Positions 7,558 to 16,753 of a stretch of 64,000 nt of DNA are shown here, piece after piece (the stretch's first letter is position 1; every line of letters begins with the position of its first letter). The notes below the pieces were generated by a model. The model saw only the letters and a list, made by a program, of their open reading frames with translations, was not told the origin of the DNA and did not search any database. The translations under genes and the position numbers were made by a program. Source of the stretch: Acidimicrobiales bacterium (GTDB lineage: Bacteria > Actinomycetota > Acidimicrobiia > Acidimicrobiales > AC-14); the NCBI GenBank assembly GCA_025463925.1, contig JAODBK010000004.1:1-64000 (forward strand), given 5' to 3'.

Positions 7558-8583
7558 TCAGCTCTCGACGGGCACGGTCACGCTCTTGGTCATGCCCCAG
7601 CTCGGGATCACCGAGCTGTGCTTGCCGGCGCCGCCACAGACGAACACCTTGATGTTGTCCGGGCTGCCGGTCATCGGCATCAGTTCGCCGTCGGGCACCG
7701 CGTGCATCCACGGCGGCCAGGCGATCGAGGTGAAGTTGGCGCGGATCTCGGTCGCCGGCAGCCGGGCCCGCTCGAAGAGATAGGACGCGACGTCGCGCGT
7801 GGTCCACCCGGCGGACGCGATGGTCGCGGCGTGCTCCGGTCCGAGGGCGACGAGGTACTCGCCCTGCGCGATCACCACGTTGTTCTGGCCCAGCGACGCC
7901 ATCGCCGACGCGCACTTGTCGAGGATCCGACCGGGGTCGCCGCTCTCCATGTCGTGGAAGTTGTGCGGCGCCTCCCCGCAGTGGATCGTCACGGCCGACG
8001 CCAGTCCCGGCGCCAGACCTTCCCAAGGCGTGGCCGCGAGGTGCTCGGCGACGCAGTACGCGTACTTCGCCGGGCCACCCTGGGTCGACGCGTCACCCGG
8101 GCCGGGCACCGCACCGGCGACGTGCATCAGCACCAGCCGCAGGGCGCGGCCGGTGGTGGCGTTGGGCCGGTTGCCGGGGCCGAACGCGCCGAGCCCGCCG
8201 TTGTAGCCGGCCTGCTCCGCGATCTCGCCGGACACGATCAGCAGCGGCGCGACCGGATGGGTGGTCGCGTTGACGCCGCGCAGGTTGACCTCGGGTCGGG
8301 CCAGTGCGCGCACGGCACTTACCAACACGGGGAGGCAGGCCGGTGGGCAGCCCGCCAACACCGCGTTCACGGCGATGACGCGCCGCGTCGCCTCACCGAG
8401 CCGGGGCGGCAACGTCGCGATGACCTCGTCGGGGTCGACGTCGCCCAGCGCGGCCAGCGCGGCGTCGACCCGCGCCGGCGTGGGCGGCACCATCGGCAAC
8501 CCGTCGCCCCACCCGCGCGTCTCGTACAACGCGAGGACGGCCTCGGGGGAGTCGTCGGCGATCTCGAGCACGTCTGTCGACAT
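7558..8583 (-). CDS. Conserved-looking 341-aa protein of unknown function, first gene of UGSC operon
   Basis: I do not recognise the family. The 341 residues look soluble and globular: no signal peptide, no membrane segment, Pro/Gly-rich loops. Cysteines cluster in GCPPACLPV (near residue 100), in AVTIHCGEAPHNFHD (near 200), in DKCASAM, and in VFVCGGAGKHS near the C-terminus. A Cys-Gly-Glu/His-rich segment could be a metal or redox site, which is speculation. The ATG at 8583 starts the operon and the stop at 7558 is 10 nt before the selenoprotein start, so the two products probably act together. The promoter must lie in the 28-bp gap to the divergent TetR gene or inside it. Confidence 0.7.
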   Translation of the reverse strand: MSTDVLEIADDSPEAVLALYETRGWGDGLPMVPPTPARVDAALAALGDVDPDEVIATLPPRLGEATRRVIAVNAVLAGCPPACLPVLVSAVRALARPEVNLRGVNATTHPVAPLLIVSGEIAEQAGYNGGLGAFGPGNRPNATTGRALRLVLMHVAGAVPGPGDASTQGGPAKYAYCVAEHLAATPWEGLAPGLASAVTIHCGEAPHNFHDMESGDPGRILDKCASAMASLGQNNVVIAQGEYLVALGPEHAATIASAGWTTRDVASYLFERARLPATEIRANFTSIAWPPWMHAVPDGELMPMTGSPDNIKVFVCGGAGKHSSVIPSWGMTKSVTVPVES

Positions 8584-8598
8584 CAGCCACCAGTCTGA

Positions 8599-8604
8599 TA
8601 CGGT
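8599..8604 (+). promoter_or_regulatory. Likely -10 element for leaderless tetR
   Basis: TACGGT ends 7 nt before the GTG at 8612 with no Shine-Dalgarno between, the spacing expected when transcription starts at the start codon. The gap to the divergent gene at 8583 is only 28 bp. Confidence 0.45.
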
Positions 8605-8611
8605 TCGGCAG

Positions 8612-9172
8612 GTGGCCGCAAGGGTCGGGCTCGACCGTGATCAGGTCGTGGACGCCGCGGTCGACGTGCTGGTCGAGCGGGGCCGGCCGGAAGCGGTGGC
8701 CCTGGCCGAGGTGGCCGACCGGCTCGGCATCCGGACGCAGTCGCTCTACGCCCACGTCGACGGGGCCGACGGCCTCCGCCGCGAGCTGGCCCTGCGGGGT
8801 CTTCAGGCGCTGACGGAGCGGCTGAACGAGGCCGCCGTCGGTCGGGCCGGCGCCGACGCCATCGAGGCCATCGTCGTGGCGTGGGTCGAGTTCGCGGCCG
8901 AGCAGCCAGGTCTCTACGCGGCGTCGTTGCGGCCGCCCGGCGACGACGCCGAGCTGGCCAACGCCATCGCCGCCGCCACCCGACCGCTCAACCTGGTGTT
9001 CCGCTCCTACGGCCTCGACGACGATGCCGCCCGGCACTGGTTCCGGCTGATCTTCTCGACGGTCCACGGCTTCTCGGTGCTGCGCGCCGACGGGCTCCTC
9101 ACCGTCCTCGGCGATCCCGAGGACACGGTGCGCCACGCCATCCGGGTCTTCACGGACCAGCTCGCTCGGTGA
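8612..9172 (+). CDS. TetR-family transcriptional regulator
   Basis: A 186-residue regulator with an N-terminal helix-turn-helix of the TetR type: QVVDAAVDVLVERG, then EVADRLGIRTQSLYAHVDG in residues about 11-52, where the recognition helix ends in the usual YxHV. The C-terminal part fits a TetR ligand-binding domain (PGLYAASLRPP, HGFSVLRADGLL). The GTG at 8612 is chosen because the HTH begins ten residues later and a TANNNT box precedes it. Its stop overlaps the downstream SDR start by 4 nt. It is divergent from the UGSC operon by 28 bp, so it is the obvious candidate to control it, though no clear inverted repeat is visible there. Confidence 0.9.
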   Translation: MAARVGLDRDQVVDAAVDVLVERGRPEAVALAEVADRLGIRTQSLYAHVDGADGLRRELALRGLQALTERLNEAAVGRAGADAIEAIVVAWVEFAAEQPGLYAASLRPPGDDAELANAIAAATRPLNLVFRSYGLDDDAARHWFRLIFSTVHGFSVLRADGLLTVLGDPEDTVRHAIRVFTDQLAR

Positions 9173-9942
9173 TCGCGATCGACCACACCGGCCGGGTGGT
9201 GCTCGTCACCGGTGCCGGTGCCGGCATCGGTCGCGAGATCGCCCGGTGGTTCGCCCGTGCCGGCGCCGCGGTCGCGGTCGCCGACGTGCGGGCCGACAAG
9301 GCCGACGAGACCGTGGCCGCCATCGCCGCCGAAGGCGGCCGGGCCGTCGCCATCGTGAAGAACCTGCGCGACGACCCGGAGATCCAGGCGATGGTCGACG
9401 AGACGGTCGACGCCCTCGGGAGCCTCGACGTCGCGGTGAACAACGTCGGCAACTTCCCGCCGGGCCGAGTGCCGACACCGACGGTCGACATGGACGGCGC
9501 GTTCTGGCGCGACCTGCTCGACCAGAACCTCGTCATGGCCGCGCTCTCCGCAGCCGCCGAAGCCCGCGCCGGCGCCGACGTGATCCTGTTCGTGTCGTCC
9601 GGCGAGACCACGCGACCATCGCCCGGCATGGCGGCGTACGCCGCGGCCAAAGCCGGGATCAACCACCTGGTCACCACGCTGGCGGTCGAGCTCGCGCCGA
9701 CGCGCGTGCTGGCGATCGCGCCGGGCACCACGCTCACCGAGACCGTCGCGGCCGCGCTGCCGGACGACTACGTCGCCAAGATCATCGAGTCGACACCCCT
9801 GAAGCGCGGCGTCGAGTTCGACGAGCTGGCGCGGCTGGCCGTCTTCCTCGGCAGCGACCTGGCCCGCTGCATCACCGGCCAGCTGATCCTCGCCGACGCC
9901 GGTGCCTTCCTGAGCCGCAACCGCCCGCCCAGCGCAGGTTGA
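9169..9942 (+). CDS. Short-chain dehydrogenase/reductase paired with TetR
   Basis: A 257-residue SDR starting at a GTG that overlaps the TetR stop (GTGA). The cofactor motif TGAGAGIG lies at about residues 14-21, the NNVG motif near 88, catalytic Ser in FVSSGE and Tyr/Lys in YAAAK. The acidic residue after the second strand (ADVRADK) suggests preference for NAD over NADP, which is inference from family rules. The last residues are a typical SDR ending (GQLILADAGAFLS). Coupling to a TetR regulator suggests induction by the substrate or a related metabolite. The substrate cannot be named. Confidence 0.9.
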   Translation: MIAIDHTGRVVLVTGAGAGIGREIARWFARAGAAVAVADVRADKADETVAAIAAEGGRAVAIVKNLRDDPEIQAMVDETVDALGSLDVAVNNVGNFPPGRVPTPTVDMDGAFWRDLLDQNLVMAALSAAAEARAGADVILFVSSGETTRPSPGMAAYAAAKAGINHLVTTLAVELAPTRVLAIAPGTTLTETVAAALPDDYVAKIIESTPLKRGVEFDELARLAVFLGSDLARCITGQLILADAGAFLSRNRPPSAG

Positions 9943-9954
9943 ACGTCGGGGTGC

Positions 9955-11523
9955 TCAGTGCACCTGACGCGCCGAGTCCGTCCAGTAGCGGGCGCGGAGT
10001 GCCTTCTTGTCGGGCTTGCCCAGCGGGCTGAGCGGGATCGAGTCGACGAAGTCGACGCTCTTCGGCGCGTAGACCGCGCCCTTCTTCTCCTTGACCAGCG
10101 CGGCCAGCTCGTCCGGGTCGACGGTCGCGCCCGGCCGCAGCACGACGACCGCCTTGACGGCCTCGCCCCACTTGTCGTCGGGCACGCCGACGACCGCCAC
10201 CGAGCCGACCGCGGGATGGGTCGACAACACGTCCTCCACCTCGCGGGGGAAGACGTTGAACCCGCCGGACACGATCATGTCCTTCTTGCGATCCACGATG
10301 GTGAGGTAGCCGTCGGCGTCCTCGCGCGCCACGTCACCGGTGTGCAGCCAGCCACCGCGGAACGCCTCCTCCGTCTGCTCCGGCTTGTTGAGGTAGCCCT
10401 TCATCACGAGTGGGCCCTGCACGCAGATCTCGCCGGGCTCGCCCTTGGCCACCTCGTTGCCGTCGTCGTCGAGCAGCTTCACGTGCACCCACGGCACCGG
10501 GCGACCGCACGTCGCCAACCGCGCCGGATCGTTGACGTCGTGCTCCTCCTTGCGGAGCACGGTGATCGTCATGGGGCACTCGGCCTGGCCGTAGTACTGG
10601 AAGAAGATCGGACCGAAGCGCTCGATGGCCTCCTTCAGCCGCGTGGGCGACATCGCGGCCGCGCCGTAGTAGATCGTCTCGAGACTCGACAGGTCGTAGT
10701 CGCCGAGCTCGGGGTGGTCGAGCAGGACGTAGAGCATCGTCGGCACCAGCATGGTGGCGCTGATGCGGAACTTCTCGACCGTCTCCAGGAACTTGGTCGG
10801 TTCGAATCCCGGCAGCACGACGATCGAACCGTCGCGCAGCAGCGTCGGCATGAAGAACGCCGCGCCGGCATGCGACAGCGGCGTGCAGATGAGGAACCGG
10901 GCCTCGTCCGGCCACTGCCAGTCGCTCAGCTCGATTGCGGTGAGGGCCGCGCCGCTCCGGTAGGTGCCCATCACCCCCTTGGGCTTGCCGGTGGTGCCGC
11001 CGGTGTACGCGATGGTGGCGACATCGTCGGCGTCGACCGCCGGCGCGATCAGCGGCACCGGCGAGAACGACGCCGCCAGCTCGAGGTAGTTCTCGCCGAC
11101 GGTGCTCGGCCCGAACGCCAGCAGCCGCTTCAGTCCCGGAACACGGTCGCGCAGCGCCGCGGCCCGCTCGTCGTACACCGCGGGATCGAACACGAGCGTG
11201 TCGATCCCCGCGTCCTCGAGCACGTACGCGTGATCGTCGAGCGAGCCCATCGGGTGCAAAGGCGTGGGGCGGCAGCCGGTCACGTTGAACGCGCCGCTGT
11301 TGAACAGCACCTCGGGCCGGTTGGGCGACAACACGGACACCGGGCTGCCCTGGCGCACGCCCACCGACGCCAGCGCCTGGGCGTAGCACGACACCTGGTC
11401 GCGGACCTGGCGCGCCGTCAGGACCTGGTCGCCGAGGTACATGGCGGGCTTGTCGGGGTTGCGGTCCAGTGCCGCGATCAGCAGATCGGCCATGAACACG
11501 CCGCGGTGGAGTTGGTCGGTCAT
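9955..11523 (-). CDS. AMP-forming acyl-CoA synthetase / fatty-acid-CoA ligase-like
   Basis: A 522-residue ANL-superfamily ligase that activates a carboxylic acid as its AMP ester and transfers it to CoA. The P-loop motif YTGGTTGKPKGV is near residue 180, YYGAAAMSP near 290, the hinge region GWLHTGD and DRKKDMIVSGGFNV near 395-425, and the catalytic lysine in PLSPLGKPDKK near the end. The ATG at 11523 is used; longer frames lack homology. It is divergent from the crotonase at 11557 with a 33-bp gap, so the two may share regulation in a catabolic pathway. Chain length specificity is unknown. The convergent SDR ends 12 nt away. Confidence 0.92.
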   Translation of the reverse strand: MTDQLHRGVFMADLLIAALDRNPDKPAMYLGDQVLTARQVRDQVSCYAQALASVGVRQGSPVSVLSPNRPEVLFNSGAFNVTGCRPTPLHPMGSLDDHAYVLEDAGIDTLVFDPAVYDERAAALRDRVPGLKRLLAFGPSTVGENYLELAASFSPVPLIAPAVDADDVATIAYTGGTTGKPKGVMGTYRSGAALTAIELSDWQWPDEARFLICTPLSHAGAAFFMPTLLRDGSIVVLPGFEPTKFLETVEKFRISATMLVPTMLYVLLDHPELGDYDLSSLETIYYGAAAMSPTRLKEAIERFGPIFFQYYGQAECPMTITVLRKEEHDVNDPARLATCGRPVPWVHVKLLDDDGNEVAKGEPGEICVQGPLVMKGYLNKPEQTEEAFRGGWLHTGDVAREDADGYLTIVDRKKDMIVSGGFNVFPREVEDVLSTHPAVGSVAVVGVPDDKWGEAVKAVVVLRPGATVDPDELAALVKEKKGAVYAPKSVDFVDSIPLSPLGKPDKKALRARYWTDSARQVH

Positions 11524-11544
11524 CGCCCGAGAAGGTAACCCCCA

Positions 11545-11550
11545 TATGCT
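11545..11550 (+). promoter_or_regulatory. Likely -10 element for leaderless crotonase gene
   Basis: TATGCT ends 6 nt before the GTG at 11557 and no ribosome-binding site intervenes. Confidence 0.5.
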
Positions 11551-11556
11551 CCAGTC

Positions 11557-12342
11557 GTGCCAACCGTCGACATCGAGCGGGCCGACGACCAGGTCCGCAT
11601 CATCCGGATGAACCGGCCCGACCGGCTCAACGCCATGAACTACGACCTCGTGGGTGACCTCTACCTCGCGCTGGACGAGGTGGCGGCCGACGACGCGTGC
11701 AAGGTCGCGGTGCTCACCGGCGCCGGGCGGGGCTTCTGCTCGGGCCTCGACCTGAAGGACTTCGGCCGCCCGCCGGCGCCCGGTACCCACCCGTACCGCA
11801 CGGTCGGCGTGACCGGTCAGGCGTTCATCGCCAACCTCACTCGCCACATCCGGGCCACCCCGCAGATCGTCATCGCCGCCGTCAACGGCCCGGCGTTCGG
11901 CGGCGGCTTCTCACTGGCGCTGGCGTGTGACCTGCGGGTGGCATCGAGCACCGCCACGTTCTGCTCGGCCTTCATCAAGACCGGCCTCACCGGAACCGAC
12001 ATCGGCGTGACCTATCTGCTGCCCCGACTGATCGGCGCCGCCCGGGCGTTCGACATGATCGTCACCGGTCGCACCGTCGACGCGGTCGAGGCCGAGCACA
12101 TGGGCATCGTCTCGCGCCTGTTCGAGCCCGACGACCTCGAACGCGAAGCGCTCGCGCTCGCCGACGTGGTGGCCGGCTACACGTCATTCGGGCTCCGCAA
12201 CACCAAAGAGGTGATGTGGGCCAACCTCGACACGCCGAGCATGGCGGCGTGCATCGCGCTCGAGAACCGCAACCAGGAACTCGCCGCCCAGACTCCGGAA
12301 GTGCAGGAGTACATGGCCGCCTATTCGCAGCGAGTGCGCTGA
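11557..12342 (+). CDS. Enoyl-CoA hydratase/isomerase family protein (crotonase fold)
   Basis: A 261-residue crotonase. It has the CoA-binding and oxyanion-hole segments LTGAGRGFCSGLDLKDF (near residues 54-70) and NGPAFGGGFSLALACD (near 110-125), then KTGLTGTDIGVTYLLPRLIG, the pattern of the acyl-CoA hydratase subgroup with TGxDIG. The usual first catalytic Glu position is not obvious, while the Asp of TGTD is kept, so the exact reaction (hydratase, isomerase or hydrolase) is uncertain. The stop overlaps the next ATG by one base (TGATG), coupling it to the CrtC/AttH-like gene. It is divergent from an acyl-CoA ligase, consistent with acyl-CoA catabolism. Confidence 0.9.
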   Translation: MPTVDIERADDQVRIIRMNRPDRLNAMNYDLVGDLYLALDEVAADDACKVAVLTGAGRGFCSGLDLKDFGRPPAPGTHPYRTVGVTGQAFIANLTRHIRATPQIVIAAVNGPAFGGGFSLALACDLRVASSTATFCSAFIKTGLTGTDIGVTYLLPRLIGAARAFDMIVTGRTVDAVEAEHMGIVSRLFEPDDLEREALALADVVAGYTSFGLRNTKEVMWANLDTPSMAACIALENRNQELAAQTPEVQEYMAAYSQRVR

Positions 12343-13472
12343 TGCTGACGCCGTTCGACGACTACGCCATCCATCAGACGCCGCTGCCACTGGCCCACCC
12401 GGTGAGCGGCGATCCCAACCACTACGACCGCTACTTCTTCAACGGGTACGACCGCGACGGCGAGTACTTCTTCGGCGTCGCGATGGCGCTCTATCCCAAC
12501 CGGCGCGTCATCGACGCCGCCTTCAGCATCGTGCACGGCGGTCACCAGCGCTCGGTGTTCGCGTCCATGCCGATGCCGCGCGATCCCGGCGAGACGCGCG
12601 TGGGCCCGATCGCGATCGACATCGTCGAGCCACTACGGGTCAACCGCGTCCGCGTCGACGCCAATGCCGGCGGGATCGAGGCCGACCTCACCTACACCGC
12701 CCGGTCGGTCGCGATCGAGGAGCCCCGCCAGACGGCGACGGCCGGCCGCACCGTCGTCATGGACGCCACCCGGATCACCCAGCTGGGCACGTGGGCCGGA
12801 GCGGTCGACGTCGGCGGCGAGCGCCTCACCATGGACGACGCGCACACGTTCGGCACCAAGGACCGGTCGTGGGGCGTGCGCCCCGTGGGCGAGCCCACCC
12901 CCGGCGCCCCGCCCGACGCCGCCGGCGGGCCGCCCGGGCTGTGCTTCCTCTGGACGCCGCTCCACTTCGACGACGAGTGCTACTTCCTCGCGCTCTTCGA
13001 GCGGCCGACGGGGGAGCGTTGGTACGAGAGCGGCGGCCGTGTGCCCGTGCTCTTCGCCGGCGATGTCGCATACGCCGCCGACGACCGCTTCCGCCACATC
13101 CGGTCGGTGGACTACGACATCGACTTTCGGGCCGGCACGCGGCGCAGTCGGAGCGCGCAGTTCACGTACCGATTCGACGACGACACCGAGCGCAAGGTGC
13201 AGTTCACGCCGCTGATCGACTTCCAGATGCGGGGGATCGGCTACACCCACCCGACGTTCAAGCACGGCGCGTACCACGGCCCCGACCTCGTGGTCGGCTC
13301 GGACGACGTCGATCTCCGCTCGGTCGATCCGCTGGCACCCGAGAACATCCACGTCGAGCAGGCGTGCCGGGTGGACACCGACGACGGCCGCCAGGGCATT
13401 GGCACCTTCGAGCAGTTGATCTTCGGGCCGCACCGGCCGATGGGCTTCGCCGACTTCCTCGACGGCGCGTAG
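12342..13472 (+). CDS. CrtC/AttH-like beta-rich protein, function uncertain
   Basis: A 376-residue soluble protein rich in beta-strand patterns and aromatic/acidic residues (YFFNGYDRDGEYFFGVAMAL, then HTFGTKDRSWGVRPVG). DAHTFGTKDRSWGVR resembles the conserved core of the AttH/CrtC (hydroxyneurosporene synthase-like) lipocalin-type group often found near acyl-CoA genes in actinobacteria. The ATG overlaps the crotonase stop, so they form an operon. No signal peptide. I place it in this group by pattern only; a carotenoid role is not implied, and a lipid- or steroid-linked hydratase or binding role is as likely. Confidence 0.7.
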   Translation: MLTPFDDYAIHQTPLPLAHPVSGDPNHYDRYFFNGYDRDGEYFFGVAMALYPNRRVIDAAFSIVHGGHQRSVFASMPMPRDPGETRVGPIAIDIVEPLRVNRVRVDANAGGIEADLTYTARSVAIEEPRQTATAGRTVVMDATRITQLGTWAGAVDVGGERLTMDDAHTFGTKDRSWGVRPVGEPTPGAPPDAAGGPPGLCFLWTPLHFDDECYFLALFERPTGERWYESGGRVPVLFAGDVAYAADDRFRHIRSVDYDIDFRAGTRRSRSAQFTYRFDDDTERKVQFTPLIDFQMRGIGYTHPTFKHGAYHGPDLVVGSDDVDLRSVDPLAPENIHVEQACRVDTDDGRQGIGTFEQLIFGPHRPMGFADFLDGA

Positions 13473-13483
13473 GGCGACCGTCG

Positions 13484-14293
13484 ATGGCGAAGGGCAACGC
13501 CGCGGGGCCGATCCGCCTGACCACCAAGGAGTACGACAAGGAGCTCGAACGACTGCAGATCGAGCTCCTGTCGATGCAGGAGTGGATCCAGCACGAGGGC
13601 CAACGGTTGGTGGTGATCTTCGAGGGGCGCGACACCGCGGGCAAGGGCGGGACGATCAAGCGCATCACCGAGCTGCTCAACCCCCGGTACTGCAAGGTCG
13701 TGGCGCTGCCGGCGCCGACGGATCGTGAGAAGACGCAGTGGTACTTCCAGCGGTACGTCGCCCACCTGCCGGCGGCAGGCGAGATCGTGCTGTTCGACCG
13801 GAGTTGGTACAACCGCGCCGGCGTCGAGCGCGTCATGGGCTTCTGCACCGAGGACGAGTACCAGGAGTTCATGCGGCACACACCGCAACTGGAGCGGGCA
13901 TTGATCCGCTCGGGGATCATGCTGGTGAAGTACTGGCTCTCGGTGAGCGACGAGGAGCAGGAGCGCCGCTTCCAACGCCGGATCGACAACCCGCACAAGC
14001 GATGGAAGCTCAGCACCATCGACCTGCAGGCCCGGTCGCACTGGGTCGACTACTCAGAGGCCAAGGACGAGATGTTCGCCTACACCGACCTCAAGGAGTC
14101 GCCGTGGTGGGTCGTCGAGGGCGACGACAAGCGCGCCGCGCGCCTCAACCTCATCAGCCACCTGCTCAGCCTCGTCCCGTACCGGAAGGTCGACACCGCC
14201 GGCGTCGAGCTGCCGCCGAAGCAGCAGCGCCGGTACGAGCGGGCTCCCAAGGAGGCGCAGTCGATGGTGCCGGTGCGCTACCAGATCATCTGA
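13484..14293 (+). CDS. ppk2: Polyphosphate kinase 2 family protein
   Basis: A 269-residue PPK2 enzyme, which moves phosphate between polyphosphate and nucleotides. The Walker A segment GRDTAGKGG lies at residues 48-56, the lid/Walker B region has FDRSWYNR near 104, and YQEFMRHTPQLER follows as in PPK2 class I proteins. The C-terminus (RWKLSTIDLQARSHWVDYS, then SPWWVVEGDDKR) is also diagnostic. Length fits the single-domain class I type. The ATG at 13484 is 11 nt after the upstream stop. The direction (NDP phosphorylation or polyP synthesis) cannot be told from sequence. The neighbours give no functional link. Confidence 0.93.
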   Translation: MAKGNAAGPIRLTTKEYDKELERLQIELLSMQEWIQHEGQRLVVIFEGRDTAGKGGTIKRITELLNPRYCKVVALPAPTDREKTQWYFQRYVAHLPAAGEIVLFDRSWYNRAGVERVMGFCTEDEYQEFMRHTPQLERALIRSGIMLVKYWLSVSDEEQERRFQRRIDNPHKRWKLSTIDLQARSHWVDYSEAKDEMFAYTDLKESPWWVVEGDDKRAARLNLISHLLSLVPYRKVDTAGVELPPKQQRRYERAPKEAQSMVPVRYQII

Positions 14294-14334
14294 CCCAGCA
14301 TGTCGAACATCTCGGACCGCGAGAGGAGCGTCCC

Positions 14335-14799
14335 ATGGCGGCAGTGAAGCCCATCCCCGACGACTACCCGAAGGTGATGGCCTACCTGGCCATCGACGGT
14401 GCCGCCGGCGCCATCGACTTCTACAAGACGATCTTCGGCGCGGTCGAGCGGGTGCGCATGGACCAGCCCGACGGCCGGGTCGGCCACGCCGAGCTCCAGT
14501 TCGGCGACTCGGTGGTCATGCTGGCCGACACGTTTCCCGACATGGGCCACGTCGACCCGAAGCAGCTCGGTGGCACGCCGGTCGCCATGACGATCTACGT
14601 GGACGACGTCGACGCCACCTTCGCGGCCGCCATCGACGCCGGCGCCACCGAGACGCAGCCGGTGGAGGACAAGTTCTACGGCGACTGGGCCGGCCAGTTC
14701 GACGACCCGTGGGGCCACCGGTGGAACGTCATGACCCACGTGGAGGACGTGTCGCCCGAGGAGATGCAGAAGCGGATCGCCGCGCTCGACGCCGGCTGA
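14335..14799 (+). CDS. VOC/glyoxalase superfamily protein (PhnB-like)
   Basis: A 154-residue vicinal-oxygen-chelate protein of the YP_/PhnB subgroup: AYLAIDGAAGAIDFYKTIFG at the start, AELQFGDSVVMLAD, VYVDDVDATFAAAIDAGA and a closing FDDPWGHRW. One VOC module of beta-alpha-beta-beta-beta pairs is duplicated, as usual. GAGAGGAG upstream of the ATG at 14335 is a good ribosome-binding site, in contrast to the leaderless genes nearby. Such proteins are often of unknown substrate; some bind antibiotics or act as dioxygenases or epimerases. It is probably independent of the PPK2 gene 41 nt upstream. Confidence 0.88.
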   Translation: MAAVKPIPDDYPKVMAYLAIDGAAGAIDFYKTIFGAVERVRMDQPDGRVGHAELQFGDSVVMLADTFPDMGHVDPKQLGGTPVAMTIYVDDVDATFAAAIDAGATETQPVEDKFYGDWAGQFDDPWGHRWNVMTHVEDVSPEEMQKRIAALDAG

Positions 14800-14857
14800 C
14801 CGCCGCCCCCAAGGTCTGGCGAGTTCCCGGGAACCATTGCCGGCAACTCGCCGAGGC

Positions 14858-15681
14858 TCACGCAGCGCGGCGGTAGCGGGCGACGGCGATCGGCGCGAAC
14901 ACCGCGACGATGGCGACCGACCACGCGATCGACTGCAGCACCGGCGTCATGGTCGGCCCGCCGAGCACGAGTGCCCGCACCGCGTTCACGTTGATCGTGA
15001 GCGGCTGATGGGCCGAGAAGGCCTGGAGCCAGCCGGGCTGGGTCTTCAGCGGCACGAACGCCGACGACGCGAAGGTGAGCAGCGCGAGTGGCGGGAACGA
15101 CGCCGCCTGCGCGGCTTCGGAGTTGGGCACCGACAGGCCGATGAACGCGAACACCCACGCCAGGGCGAAGGCGAACATGAGCAGCAGGAGGATCGCGACC
15201 GCGAACGCGCCGATGTTGGTGTGGACGCGGAAGCCGACGAGGAAGCCCACGATCACCATCAGCGCGATCACGACGACGTCGCGCACGAGGTCGGCCACGG
15301 TTCGGCCGGCCAGTACCGCCGACCGGGCCATCGGCAACGAGCGGAAGCGCTCGATCAGACCCTTCTGCAGGTCCTCGGCGAGGCCGATGCCGGTGTTGAT
15401 CGAGCCGAAGGCGACGGTCTGGGCGAAGATGCCGGGCATCAGGTAGTCGACGTACCGCACGCCTGGGACTTTGATGGCGCCGCCGAACGCGTAGCGGAAC
15501 ATGAGCACGAACAGCACCGGCTGGATGGTGCTGAACACGATCACTTCCGGCACCCGCTGCATGGCGCGGAGGTTGCGGCCGGCGATGGCGAGGGTGTCGC
15601 TCACCGCCCAGCCGAGCTTCGACTTGTGGGCCTGTGCGACCGGGGCGGGCGCGGTGGGTGCGGTGGGTGCGGTGGTCGCGG

Positions 15682-15685
<4 letters not shown>
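14858..15685 (-). CDS. ABC-2 type permease, DrrB-like
   Basis: A 275-residue membrane protein with about six membrane segments, including VVVIALMVIVGFLVGF, FAVAILLLLMFAFALAWVFAFIGL and a last SIAWSVAIVAVFAPIAVA. It carries the ABC-2 signature near FRSLPMARSAVLAGR, the EF-like loop seen in DrrB/NodJ-type permeases. The Ala/Pro/Thr-rich N-terminus (residues 1-20) is low complexity. The ATG at 15685 overlaps the ATPase stop by 4 nt, so the pair is one exporter. The partner is a DrrA-type ATPase and the divergent gene is MarR, a common layout for drug or lipid efflux. The substrate is unknown. Confidence 0.9.
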
Positions 15686-16653
<968 letters not shown>

Positions 16654-16676
16654 GTGCTCCACCCTGGCACCGGTTA

Positions 16677-16718
16677 TTGACTCGGGTCAACCATTTTCTT
16701 GAGTAAACTCAATGGTTG
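16677..16718. promoter_or_regulatory. Two palindromic operator candidates between DrrAB and MarR
   Basis: TTGAC-TCGG-GTCAA (16677-16690) is followed 8 nt later by TTGAGT-AA-ACTCAA (16699-16712). An outer pair CAACCA (16688-16693) and TGGTTG (16713-16718) frames the second site. The shared half-site TTGA(C/G) and the position between a MarR gene and its divergent exporter fit MarR operators. Confidence 0.65.
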
Positions 16719-16753
16719 CCTAGCCACAAAGGTCATCGTACCCTTGGGGGACC

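Noticed and set aside
8584-8611. TetR operator in the 28-bp gap upstream of the UGSC operon
   Set aside because: I searched for an inverted repeat and found none convincing, so TetR control of the operon is left as inference.
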